64,000 bases of DNA from Streptomyces sp. SLBN-118 (GTDB lineage: Bacteria; Actinomycetota; Actinomycetes; Streptomycetales; Streptomycetaceae). The position numbers and the translations under genes were made by a program. The notes beneath the pieces are model-generated. The model was not told the DNA's origin. It searched no databases and saw nothing but the letters and a program-made list of their open reading frames with translations. The stretch is from positions 868,001 to 932,000 of the forward strand of contig NZ_VFNP01000002.1 of assembly GCF_006715635.1 (NCBI RefSeq), written 5' to 3'. Position 1 is the stretch's first letter, and the number at the start of each line of letters is the position of its first letter. Positions 1 through 7,916 of the stretch are shown here, piece after piece.

Positions 1-160
1 CACGAAGCACCGCCTCGACGGTGCGCATCACCGTCTCGCCGTCCTCCTTGGCCGGCGTCGGACACTGGGCTCGCACCAGAATCGTGCCGCTGTCGTCCAC
101 CAACGCGCCGGCGATCTTGGTGCCGCCGATGTCGAGCGCGGCGACGAGGTCGGTATGCAT
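1..160 (-). CDS. ROK family sugar kinase, N-terminal part only
   Basis: The reverse strand from ATG at 160 reads MHTDLVAALDIGGTKIAGAL, then about 33 further residues to the window edge. The DIGGTK stretch is the phosphate-binding loop of ROK (repressor, ORF, kinase) proteins. There is no room for an N-terminal winged helix, so this is a kinase-type ROK protein that would phosphorylate a sugar such as glucose or an amino sugar in the cytoplasm. A GGGGGA box lies about 10 bases before the ATG. It is divergent from the LacI gene and shares its 130-base upstream region, so it is probably a target of that repressor. The rest of the gene is outside the window. Confidence 0.85.
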   Translation of the reverse strand, partial: MHTDLVAALDIGGTKIAGALVDDSGTILVRAQCPTPAKEDGETVMRTVEAVLR

Positions 161-223
161 CGGTGTGGGATCCCCCATGGGAGCTGTCGGACCTGCGGGT
201 TCGGTAACAGTCTCCATTCCCCT

Positions 224-235
224 GACAACGTTGTC
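224..235. promoter_or_regulatory. LacI-type operator between ROK kinase and lacI-family gene
   Basis: GACAACGTTGTC is a perfect 12-base palindrome with the central CG step typical of LacI-family operators, flanked by CCT and CAGG. It lies 64 bases upstream of the ROK start and 58 upstream of the LacI-family start, where a repressor could act on both. Binding by the neighbouring regulator is inferred from position. Confidence 0.65.
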
Positions 236-292
236 CAGGGCCTATGCTCGACGCCACACCCTTGCACACCCGACAACGACAGGACAGCGCAC

Positions 293-1345
293 GTGGCCGA
301 GACCGACCATCCCCTGGCGTCGCCCGGGCGCCCCAGAGGCCCCGAGCCCCGCTACGGCAATCGGCCCACCATGAAGGATGTCGCGGCCCGGGCGGGCGTA
401 GGCCTCAAAACGGTCTCCCGGGTGGTCAACGGCGAACCGGGTGTCACGCCAGACACCGAGCGCCGGGTGCAGGAGGCCATCGAGTCCCTGGGCTTTCGCC
501 GCAACGACAGCGCGCGCGTCCTGCGCAAGGGCCGCACCGCCTCCATCGGGCTCGTCCTCGAAGATCTCGCCGACCCCTTCTACGGCCCCCTCAGCCGCGC
601 CGTCGAAGAGGTCGCCCGCGCGCACGGCGCACTGCTGATCAACGGTTCCAGCGCCGAGGACCCGGACCGCGAGCAGGAGCTGGTGCTCGCCCTGTGCGCC
701 CGCCGGGTCGACGGGCTGATCGTGATCCCCGCAGGTCATGACCACCGCTATCTGGAGCCCGAGATCAAGGCGGGCATAGCCACGGTGTTCGTGGACCGGC
801 CGCCCGGGAAGATCGACGCCGACGTGGTGCTCTCGGACAGCTTCGGCGGCGCCCGCGCGGGCGTGGCCCATCTGATCGCGCACGGCCACCGCCGTATCGG
901 CTTCATCGGCGACCAGCCCCGCATCCAGACGGCCGTCGAGCGGCTGCGCGGCTATCGCGCCGCCATGGAGGACGCCGAGCTCACGGTCGACGAGTCCTGG
1001 GTATCGCTGGGCTCCACCGCCCCGGAGCGGGTGCGGGACGCCGTGACTGCGATGCTGACGGGTCCCGACCCGGTCACCGCGATCTTCGCGGGCAACAACC
1101 GGGTGACGGTGACGGCCGTACGAGCTCTGGCCGAGCGCGAGCGGCCCATCGCCCTCGTTGGCTTCGACGACATCGAGCTGGCCGATCTGCTGGGCATCAC
1201 GGTCATTGCCCAGGACGCCGCGACGCTGGGGCGTACGGCGGCGGATCGGCTGTTCCGGCGTCTCGACGGCGCGGACGATCCGCCCTCCTCGGTGGCGCTG
1301 GAGACGGTGCTGATCCCCCGCGGTTCGGGCGAGATCCCGCCGTGA
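293..1345 (+). CDS. LacI family transcriptional regulator
   Basis: A DNA-binding repressor of about 350 aa. The helix-turn-helix follows a short actinobacterial N-terminal tail: TMKDVAARAGVGLKTVSRVV at about residues 26-45, with the hinge near residue 80. The rest is a periplasmic-binding-protein-like sensor domain with the usual landmarks (ADPFYGPL-type strand, FVDRP, GHRRIGFIG, VGFDDIELADLL). The GTG start at 293 has an AGGA box 8 bases upstream; the ATG at 371 would remove the N-terminal tail only. Divergence from a ROK kinase and the palindrome at 224-235 suggest local control of sugar use. The effector cannot be read from the sequence. Confidence 0.92.
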   Translation: MAETDHPLASPGRPRGPEPRYGNRPTMKDVAARAGVGLKTVSRVVNGEPGVTPDTERRVQEAIESLGFRRNDSARVLRKGRTASIGLVLEDLADPFYGPLSRAVEEVARAHGALLINGSSAEDPDREQELVLALCARRVDGLIVIPAGHDHRYLEPEIKAGIATVFVDRPPGKIDADVVLSDSFGGARAGVAHLIAHGHRRIGFIGDQPRIQTAVERLRGYRAAMEDAELTVDESWVSLGSTAPERVRDAVTAMLTGPDPVTAIFAGNNRVTVTAVRALAERERPIALVGFDDIELADLLGITVIAQDAATLGRTAADRLFRRLDGADDPPSSVALETVLIPRGSGEIPP

Positions 1346-2027
1346 GCAGACGAGTAGGCCGGGCACCGGCTCGTCGTTGTCACCGCCCTTGAGGTAGACG
1401 TCCCTGACGAAGACATCGGTGTTTCCGCTGTCGTCGTCGGTCTTGGCCCACCAGACGTTCCTCCACTGGCCGTAGGTCTCACGGCGGCCCAGATTCTGCT
1501 GGCAGTAGAAGTTGTTCGTGCCCGCGTTCAGTGTGCCCACCCGGACGCCGGACGCGGTGTACGAGTTCGCCGTGCGCCAGACCTCGCAGTTGTACTTCCC
1601 GCCGCCGATCGCGTGGCAGGCGGCTGCCGGTGTCGGGGCCGGCCGGTCGCCGCACCGCCGCCCGTGGCAGTTGAGCCGCTGGTCGACCCGCCGCCGGTGG
1701 CGCTCGAGGAACCACCGGTCGCTGAACTGCCGCCCGTGGTACCGGAGTCGGAACCCGCGGGGCCCGCGCCCGGCGCATGCGGCTTCGCGGGCGGCGATGA
1801 CCCCGGGGTGGCGTACACGTGCGGCGGCGCGGGCCTCGCGCTGCATGCGCACCATGAGGTCGGCCAGTTCGGGCCGAGGAGTCGGTGTAGGTGCGCAGTT
1901 CCTTGACGGCGCCTCACGGCCGAGTACCTCGTCGAAGGCTCGCCACACGACGCCCATGCCGCCGCGGCCCAGCTGCTCGATCACCCGGTACCGGGCCGGC
2001 GAGCCGCTCGTTCTCCCCCGAAGTCAC
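1346..2027 (-). pseudogene. Serine/threonine protein kinase remnant (frameshifted, kinase core deleted)
   Basis: Pieces of one protein lie in different frames on the minus strand. The 5' end (GTG 2027) reads VTSGENERL; after one extra C near 1995 the frame moves to VIEQLGRGGMGVVWRAFDE, the kinase glycine loop. Another shift near 1910 leads to ELADLMVRMQREARAAARVR-HPGVIA. Almost the whole catalytic domain is then missing, and the sequence continues in a Gly/Ser/Thr linker. Last comes an extracellular C-terminal domain (ACHAIGGGKYNCEVW to WWAKTDDDSGNTDV and DNDEPVPGL) of the kind that ends many Streptomyces kinases. The normal stop is gone and the frame runs into the LacI gene. No functional kinase can be made. 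Confidence 0.85.
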
Positions 2028-2097
2028 CGCTGCCCCGATCCTGTTGCGACCTTGGTCGCGTACCGAGTACGGGGCAGCAACGACAGCTAGGCGGCTG

Positions 2098-3396
2098 TTA
2101 CGTGGCTGTGGGCGTGAGGTCCCCGCGGCGCGGCGCGGCGAATCCCTCCAGATCGGCACGGGTCAGGCCGGTGAGCCGGGCCACCTCGGCGGTGTCGAGG
2201 GCGCCGCAGTCGATGCCTCGCAGCAGATAGCTGCTCAGCGCCTTGGCGGTCGCGGGCTCGTCCATGACATCGCCGCCCGCGTGGTTGGCGTAGGCGGAAA
2301 GGCGTTCCGCGGCCTGCTCGAAACCCTCGCGGTAGAAGGCGAACACGGCGGCGTAGCGGGTCGGCAGATGGCCGGGGTGCATGTCCCAGCCCTGGTAGTA
2401 GGCGCGGGCCAGCGCGCGGCGGCTCAGGCCGTAGTGCAGCCGCCAGGCGTCGTGCACCTTCTCGGTGGTACCGACCGGGAGGACGTTGGTGGAGCCGTCG
2501 GACACACGTACGCCGGTGCCCGCGGCGGCGACCTGCATGACGGCCTTCGCGTGGTCGGCGGCCGGGTGGTCGCTGGCCTGGTAGGCGGCGCTGACACCGA
2601 GGCAGGCACTGTAGTCGAAAGTGCCGTAGTGCAGTCCGGTGGCCCGGCCCTCGGCGGCGTCGATCATCCGGGCCACGGCGGCGGTCCCGTCGGACGCGAG
2701 GATGGACTGGCTGGTCTCGATCTGGATCTCGAAGCCGATGCGGCCCGCGTCCAGACCGCGGGCCTTCTCGAAGGCTTCGAGCAGCCGGACGAAGGCGGAC
2801 ACCTGCTCGGGGTAGGTGACCTTGGGCAGCGTGAGCACGAGGCCTTCGGGCAGGCCGGCGGCCTGGGTCAGCCCCGTGAGGAAGATGTCGAGGGTGCGGA
2901 TGCCGCGGTCGCGTACGGCGGCCTCCATGCACTTCATACGGATGCCCATGTACGGGGCGGCGGTGCCGTCGCGATACGCCTCGGTGATCAGCCGGGCGGC
3001 ACGGGCGGCGTGCGCGTCCTCCTCTGCGTCGCCGCGGCCGCCGTAGCCGTCCTCGAAGTCGATGCGAAGGTCCTCGATGGGCTCGCGCTCCAGCTTGGCG
3101 CGCACGCGGTCGTGGACGGGGGCGGCGAGTTCGTCGGAGAGACCGAGGACCGCGGCGAAGGACGCGGCGTCCGGGGCGTGCTCGTCGAGTGCGGCCAGTG
3201 CCTGGTCGCCCCAGGAGCGGATGCTGTCGGCGGCGAAGGCGTCACCGGGGATGTAGACCGTGTGAACGGGCTGGCGCGTGCCCGGGTCTCCCGGGTAGCG
3301 GCGTGCGAGCTCCGCGTCCACCGGTGCGAGGGAGGCGCTGATGTCCTCGCTGACCGCGCCCGCGAGGCTCGTGGCCACCTTCTCCTGCTGACCCAT
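2098..3396 (-). CDS. DUF6986 family protein, HpcH/HpaI aldolase or citrate-lyase-beta fold
   Basis: A 432-aa cytoplasmic protein resembling the PEP mutase/aldolase superfamily. It has acidic metal-site style motifs (IDFEDGYGGRGDAEEDAH around residue 115, GFEIQIETSQSIL around 215, GTFDYSACLG around 250) consistent with a Mg-dependent C-C lyase or malyl-CoA-lyase-like enzyme. The substrate is not known. ATG 3396 is chosen because GGAGGGTGCAGGG precedes it; a longer frame to 3435 has no ribosome site. It sits upstream of nothing obvious on its strand, and the etf genes lie before it in the same direction, separated by about 150 bases with possible independent transcription. Confidence 0.8.
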   Translation of the reverse strand: MGQQEKVATSLAGAVSEDISASLAPVDAELARRYPGDPGTRQPVHTVYIPGDAFAADSIRSWGDQALAALDEHAPDAASFAAVLGLSDELAAPVHDRVRAKLEREPIEDLRIDFEDGYGGRGDAEEDAHAARAARLITEAYRDGTAAPYMGIRMKCMEAAVRDRGIRTLDIFLTGLTQAAGLPEGLVLTLPKVTYPEQVSAFVRLLEAFEKARGLDAGRIGFEIQIETSQSILASDGTAAVARMIDAAEGRATGLHYGTFDYSACLGVSAAYQASDHPAADHAKAVMQVAAAGTGVRVSDGSTNVLPVGTTEKVHDAWRLHYGLSRRALARAYYQGWDMHPGHLPTRYAAVFAFYREGFEQAAERLSAYANHAGGDVMDEPATAKALSSYLLRGIDCGALDTAEVARLTGLTRADLEGFAAPRRGDLTPTAT

Positions 3397-3550
3397 CCCT
3401 GCACCCTCCTGTTTTCCGCTCCACGGAATCAACAATCCGTATAGCGAAGTTAATAGGCGGTGACGACCTGCGTCAATGGTCGCCCGAATGACGGCGGGGC
3501 CGCGCGGTGACCAACACCGCGCGGCCCCGGCCGCTCAGGACATGCCCAGG

Positions 3551-4513
3551 TCAGCCCTTGCGGCTGTTGACCTCTTCGGTCAGCTGCGGGACGACCTCGA
3601 ACAGGTCGCCGACCACGCCGTAGTCGACCAGGTCGAAGATCGGGGCCTCGTTGTCCTTGTTGATGGCCACGATGGTCTTCGAGGTCTGCATACCGGCCCG
3701 GTGCTGGATCGCGCCGGAGATGCCGGAGGCGATGTACAGCTGCGGGGAGACCGACTTGCCGGTCTGGCCCACCTGGTTGGAGTGCGGGTACCAGCCGGCG
3801 TCCACCGCGGCACGCGAGGCGCCGACGGCAGCACCGAGCGAGTCGGCCAGCGCCTCGATGATGTGGAAGTTCTCGGCGCCGTTGACGCCACGGCCACCGG
3901 AGACCACGATCGCGGCCTCGGTCAGCTCGGGGCGGCCGGTCGACTCGCGCGGAGTGCGGGAGACGACCTTGGTGCCGGTGGCCCTCTCGGAGAAGGAGAC
4001 CGCGAGGGCCTCGACGGCGCCCGCGGCCGGGGCGGCCTCCACGGCGGCCGAGTTCGGCTTGACCGTGATGACCGGAGTGCCCTTGGAGACACGGGACTTG
4101 GTGGTGAAGGAGGCGGCGAACGCGGACTGCGTGGCCACCGGACCCTCGTCGCCGGCCTCGAGGTCGACGGCGTCGGTGATGATGCCGGAGCCGATGCGGA
4201 CCGCGAGGCGGGCCGCGATCTCCTTGCCCTCGGCGGAGGATGGGACGAGCACGGCGGCCGGGGAGACGGCCTCGTACGCGGCCTGCAGCGCGTCCACCTT
4301 CGGCACGACGAGGTAGTCGGCGAACTCGGGGGCGTCGGCGGTCAGCACCTTGACCGCGCCGTGCTCGGCGAGGGCGGGGGCGGTGGCCTCGGCTCCGGAG
4401 CCGAGGGCGACGGCGACCGGCTCACCGATGCGACGGGCCAGGGTCAGCAGCTCAAGGGTGGGCTTGCGGACGGCGCCGTCCACGTGGTCGACATAGACGA
4501 GAACTTCAGCCAT
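3551..4513 (-). CDS. etfA: Electron transfer flavoprotein subunit alpha
   Basis: A 320-aa protein, normal length for EtfA/FixB. It partners EtfB and carries electrons from acyl-CoA and related dehydrogenases to the membrane quinone oxidoreductase. The N-terminal half is the adenine-nucleotide-like domain. The C-terminal FAD domain is highly conserved: VSGGRGVNGAENFHIIEAL, then VGQTGKSVSPQLYIASGISG (about residues 245-265) and QHRAGMQTSK, the FAD signature. It follows etfB on the same strand after a 224-base gap containing a strong hairpin, an unusual separation for subunits needed 1:1. Confidence 0.97.
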   Translation of the reverse strand: MAEVLVYVDHVDGAVRKPTLELLTLARRIGEPVAVALGSGAEATAPALAEHGAVKVLTADAPEFADYLVVPKVDALQAAYEAVSPAAVLVPSSAEGKEIAARLAVRIGSGIITDAVDLEAGDEGPVATQSAFAASFTTKSRVSKGTPVITVKPNSAAVEAAPAAGAVEALAVSFSERATGTKVVSRTPRESTGRPELTEAAIVVSGGRGVNGAENFHIIEALADSLGAAVGASRAAVDAGWYPHSNQVGQTGKSVSPQLYIASGISGAIQHRAGMQTSKTIVAINKDNEAPIFDLVDYGVVGDLFEVVPQLTEEVNSRKG

Positions 4514-4698
4514 TACTACTCCTGGGCGAGAACCCCGAACTTCGGCCGGGGGAAGACTTGTTGACTGCTACGCTCACGCCCGTGCCTTGCGGCACTGGGC
4601 AGGGCTTGTCCGTCATGAGGCCGTCTCGACAGTCGAGTGAGAAGCCCCTTCGGGGGAGGAGTCACGGGATTGCTCTCCTGCGAGCAGGCAATCCGAGG

Positions 4699-4729
4699 GG
4701 CGCGGGTCGTGTTGCAACCGGCCCGCGCC
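4699..4729. terminator. Long hairpin immediately after etfB
   Basis: GGCGCGGGTCG pairs with CGGCCCGCGCC (one G-T pair in the DNA alignment) around a TGTTGCAAC loop that is itself self-complementary. The structure starts 9 bases after the etfB stop in the direction of transcription. There is no T-run, as is normal for actinobacterial terminators or attenuators. It may set the etfB to etfA transcript ratio. Confidence 0.6.
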
Positions 4730-4737
4730 GCCGCTCC

Positions 4738-5523
4738 CTAGATGAACTTCTGGCTCGCGAGGAACTCTGCGAGCTGCTTGCCGCCCTCGCCCTCGTCCTT
4801 GACGATGGTGCCCGCGGTACGGGCCGGACGCTCGGCCGCGGCGTCCACCGCGGTCCAGGCACCCTCCAGACCGACCTCTTCCGCCTCGATGTCGAGGTCG
4901 GACAGGTCCAGGGACTCCACCGGCTTCTTCTTTGCGGCCATGATGCCCTTGAAGGACGGGTAGCGAGCCTCGCCCGACTGGTCCGTCACGGACACGACGG
5001 CCGGCAGGGACGCCTCCAGCTGCTCGGACGCGGTGTCGCCGTCACGGCGGCCCTTGACCGTGCCGTCCTCGACAGAGACCTCGGAGAGCAGGGTGACCTG
5101 CGGAACGCCCAGACGCTCGGCCAGGATCGCCGGGAGGACACCCATGGTGCCGTCGGTCGAGGCCATACCGCAGATGACCAGGTCGTAGCCGGTCTTCTCG
5201 ATCGCCTTGGCGAGCACCAGCGAGGTGCCCATGACGTCGGAGCCGTGCAGGTCGTCGTCCTCCACGTGGACGGCCTTGTCGGCACCCATGGACAGCGCCT
5301 TGCGCAGGGCGTCCTTGGCGTCCTCGGGACCGACGGTCAGCACGGTGATCTCCGCGTCGTCCGCCTCGTCGGCGATCTGCAGCGCCTGCTCGACCGCGTA
5401 CTCATCCAGTTCCGACAGCAGGCCGTCGACGTCGTCGCGGTCGACGGTCAGGTCATCGGCGAAGTGCCGGTCGCCGGTGGCGTCGGGCACGTACTTCACA
5501 CAGACAACGATCCTCAAGCTCAC
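4738..5523 (-). CDS. etfB: Electron transfer flavoprotein subunit beta
   Basis: A 261-aa protein, standard EtfB/FixA length. It begins MSLRIVVCVKYVPDATGDRH and binds AMP in the ETF heterodimer. Recognisable segments are NPYDE-region equivalent LDEYAVEQALQIADEADDAE, the nucleotide-site segment ICGMASTDGTMGVLPAILAE (about residues 115-135) and the C-terminal recognition tail. It is probably the first gene of the etf unit. The acyl-CoA dehydrogenase at 55652 is one possible electron donor but lies far away. Confidence 0.97.
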   Translation of the reverse strand: MSLRIVVCVKYVPDATGDRHFADDLTVDRDDVDGLLSELDEYAVEQALQIADEADDAEITVLTVGPEDAKDALRKALSMGADKAVHVEDDDLHGSDVMGTSLVLAKAIEKTGYDLVICGMASTDGTMGVLPAILAERLGVPQVTLLSEVSVEDGTVKGRRDGDTASEQLEASLPAVVSVTDQSGEARYPSFKGIMAAKKKPVESLDLSDLDIEAEEVGLEGAWTAVDAAAERPARTAGTIVKDEGEGGKQLAEFLASQKFI

Positions 5524-5663
5524 GCCGGCTCTCCTACTGCATCGTCTCTACTGGGCTGCCTTGTGCACGCAGCATAGGCGTCTGGTGGGGCGGATTCCGG
5601 CCGGGCCGGGCCGCGCTCCGAACGAAATATTACTCGTCAGTACATCGATCGCATTCCCAGTAA

Positions 5664-5676
5664 GCAAGCGCTTTGC
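5664..5676. promoter_or_regulatory. AAGCGCTT palindrome upstream of etfB
   Basis: GCAAGCGCTTTGC contains the perfect 8-base palindrome AAGCGCTT and lies about 145 bases upstream of etfB, in the gap before the flavin reductase gene. The core resembles LacI/CRE-type operators. The regulator is unknown and the site could be fortuitous. Confidence 0.3.
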
Positions 5677-5735
5677 ACTGTGACCTTGCCAACGCCGCGA
5701 CTGTGCCTTTTCCTGCACCGGCTTCCCGGGAACTC

Positions 5736-6242
5736 TCAGTCTCTCAGGGCGTTGAAGCGTCCCTGGTGATACAGCAGCGGACGGCCCGCTCCCGCGGGAT
5801 CGCCGACGACGGCCTCGGCGATCACGATGCGATGGTCCCCGGCCGGGACACGGTTGATGATCCGGCACACCAGCCACGCCAGTACGCCGTCGAGAAGGGG
5901 CACGCCTTCCGGTCCGGTGCGCCAGGCGGTCGGAGGTGCGAATCGGTCGGCGCCGCTGCGGGCGAAGGTGGCGGCCAGGTCGCGCTGATGCTCGCCGAGT
6001 ATGTGTACGCCTATGTGCTCGGCCCGGGCGATGACCGGCCAGCTGGAGGACGAGGCCCCCACACCGAAGGAGACCAACGGGGGCTCGGCGGCCACCGAGT
6101 TGAGGGAGGTGGCGGTGAATCCGACGGGCTTCTCACCCTGGGCGGTGATCACCGCGACGCCGGCGGCGTGCTGCCGGAAGACGGAGCGCAGCAGATCTGG
6201 AGAAGCAAGGTGAGGAGTGCCGAGTTCGGGCGAAGCCGTCAT
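5736..6242 (-). CDS. Flavin reductase family protein (FMN-binding split barrel)
   Basis: A 168-aa protein with the flavin-reductase-like split-barrel pattern: LRSVFRQHAAGVAVITA, GFTATSLNSVAAEPPLVSFG (the flavin-contact loop, around residues 40-60), FARSGADRF and DHRIVIAEAV. It would reduce FMN or FAD with NAD(P)H to supply a partner monooxygenase, but none is adjacent. ATG 6242 is preferred because GAAGGACAA precedes it; a longer in-frame start at 6290 lacks such a site. The thioredoxin gene lies upstream on the same strand. Confidence 0.9.
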   Translation of the reverse strand: MTASPELGTPHLASPDLLRSVFRQHAAGVAVITAQGEKPVGFTATSLNSVAAEPPLVSFGVGASSSSWPVIARAEHIGVHILGEHQRDLAATFARSGADRFAPPTAWRTGPEGVPLLDGVLAWLVCRIINRVPAGDHRIVIAEAVVGDPAGAGRPLLYHQGRFNALRD

Positions 6243-6439
6243 GGAGTTGTCCTTCTGTAGGGATGCGAGCGGGGCGGCGGGGCTGTTCACACAGCCGGAC
6301 AGCGCGCGCTCGCGTTCCGGGCGAGGTCCACATGAGGCCGCCCGTAGAGAAGGAGTTCTGAAGGCACTGCGTCAGCGTGACGATGCATGGCGGGTGCAGT
6401 CAAGTGACTTCCACGATGTGCGACACGTGTCACGCGGCG

Positions 6440-6766
6440 TCACACGGCCTGCCCGAGGGCGGCGATGACATCCGCCCTGCGGGGCTGCCCGGACGCGCGG
6501 GTGACGATGCGTCCGTCCGCGTCGAGCACCAGCACGGTCGGTGTCTTGAGAATGCCGAGCTCGCGGACCAGCGCGAGCCGCTCCTCCGCGTCGATCTCGA
6601 CATGAGTGACTCCGTCGACCATGCCGGCGACTTCGGCAAGAGTGCGCCGGGTGGCCCTGCACGGCTGGCAGAAGGCACTGGAGAACTGCACGAGCGTCGC
6701 CCGCTCGCCGAGCCCCGCGCCCAGCTCGTCCGCACCGAGCCGCCTTCTCGCGTCCTGTCGCCGCAC
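6440..6766 (-). CDS. Thioredoxin-fold protein with CQPC active site
   Basis: A 108-aa protein with LVQFSSAFCQPCRATRRTL; the CQPC pair (about residues 33-36) is a variant of the CGPC thioredoxin motif. The later KTPTVLVLDADGR carries the cis-proline loop. It is presumably a cytoplasmic thiol-disulfide or reductase-like protein. GTG 6766 has a strong GGGAGG box 6 bases upstream. Just before it, another frame reads VVLAVASAFGGRQ then stop, which looks like the membrane anchor that precedes the thioredoxin domain in related Streptomyces proteins. The anchor may have been lost here by a frameshift. Confidence 0.87.
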   Translation of the reverse strand: MRRQDARRRLGADELGAGLGERATLVQFSSAFCQPCRATRRTLAEVAGMVDGVTHVEIDAEERLALVRELGILKTPTVLVLDADGRIVTRASGQPRRADVIAALGQAV

Positions 6767-7189
6767 CTTCAGCCTCCCGCCGTCGTGTCACTGCCGCCCG
6801 CCGAACGCGCTCGCCACCGCGAGCACCACCGGTCCGGTGTCATCCAAGACCCCAGCGTTCAGGAGACCGCAAAGATTCCCGCGCCGCATACGTGTCGGCT
6901 GCGCGATGCCGTGGCACGGACATCGACCTCAGAACCGCTCGCCGCAGCGTTCCTCGACGCCGTTTTCGGGTACTGCCCGGGTGTGAGCTGTTTCCGCCGC
7001 TCCACCGCGCGGCGCCTGTCCGCTCATGATGTGACAAGAAGGACGTGAGAAGAATCTCGCCCGCCGGAGCCTCCAGGGCTGGTCAGCACGCCCCACATGG
7101 GGCACGATCTGCCCAATGCCGAAAACCTACGGCTGCGTAACTTCCGCCGGGAGAACCCTCCCCGGGCACAACAGAAGGGTGTTCTCCAG
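6767..7189. other. Divergent intergenic region, thioredoxin / acyltransferase
   Basis: I see no complete gene in these 423 bases. On the minus strand, about 6770-6825 encodes a short hydrophobic stretch (LDDTGPVVLAVASAFGGRQ, stop) that may be the former N-terminus of the thioredoxin gene. The remainder must hold the promoters of the two divergent genes. A CCCCACATGGGG repeat lies near 7091-7102. Confidence 0.5.
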
Positions 7190-7912
7190 ATGACAGAGCT
7201 CGTCTATCGGCCGGTCATCGGCGCCGCACGAACGATGTTCAAGGCGCTCGACCTGAAGATCGACACTCAGGGTTCGGAGAACATCCCGCGCTCGGGCGGC
7301 GCGGTGCTCGTGAGCAACCACATCAGCTACCTGGACTTCATCTTCACCGGGCTCGCGGCGCTCCCCCAGAAGCGCCTGGTGCGCTTCATGGCGAAGGAGT
7401 CGGTCTTCCGGCACAAGATCTCCGGCCCGCTGATGCGCGGAATGAAGCACATCCCGGTGGACCGCAAGCAGGGCGAGCTGGCCTATGCGCACGCTCTGGA
7501 CTCGCTGCGTGCCGGCGAGATCATCGGCGTGTTCCCCGAGGCCACCATCTCGCAGTCGTTCACCCTCAAGTCCTTCAAGTCGGGTGCGGCACGTCTCGCC
7601 CAGGAGGCCGGCGTACCGCTGATCCCGATGGCGCTGTGGGGCACCCAGCGGATCTGGACCAAGGGCCGCCCGCGCAATTTCCGGCGCAGCCACATCCCCG
7701 TGACGATCCGGGTCGGCGAGCCCGTGGAGGCTCCCGCCGACCAGTACGCGGGCGCGATCACGCGCCGGCTGGGCGAGCGGGTACAGGAGCTTCTGGAGGC
7801 CGCGCAGCGCGCCTATCCCGTACGCCCCAAGGACGCGAGCGACACCTGGTGGGTGCCCGCGCACCTCGGGGGTACGGCGCCGACGCCCGCCGAGGTGCGC
7901 GAGGCCGGCTGA
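7190..7912 (+). CDS. 1-acylglycerol-3-phosphate acyltransferase-like (PlsC family)
   Basis: A 240-aa membrane-associated acyltransferase. The HX4D catalytic motif is NHISYLDF (about residues 44-51), followed by the phosphate-binding loop variant FPEATIS (about 117-123; the usual form is FPEGTRS) and PLIPMALWGT. It would transfer an acyl chain to lysophosphatidate or a related acceptor. The ATG at 7190 has GAAGGG about 9 bases upstream; an in-frame start at 7097 would add 31 non-conserved residues. It converges with the B3/B4 gene, whose stop lies 4 bases away. Confidence 0.92.
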   Translation: MTELVYRPVIGAARTMFKALDLKIDTQGSENIPRSGGAVLVSNHISYLDFIFTGLAALPQKRLVRFMAKESVFRHKISGPLMRGMKHIPVDRKQGELAYAHALDSLRAGEIIGVFPEATISQSFTLKSFKSGAARLAQEAGVPLIPMALWGTQRIWTKGRPRNFRRSHIPVTIRVGEPVEAPADQYAGAITRRLGERVQELLEAAQRAYPVRPKDASDTWWVPAHLGGTAPTPAEVREAG

Positions 7913-7916
7913 GACG

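Noticed and set aside
242..1984. 580-aa minus-strand open frame across lacI and the kinase remnant
   Set aside because: It joins kinase remnant pieces with the reverse complement of lacI. Only the 1346-2027 part resembles any protein; the rest is the GC-rich shadow of the LacI gene.
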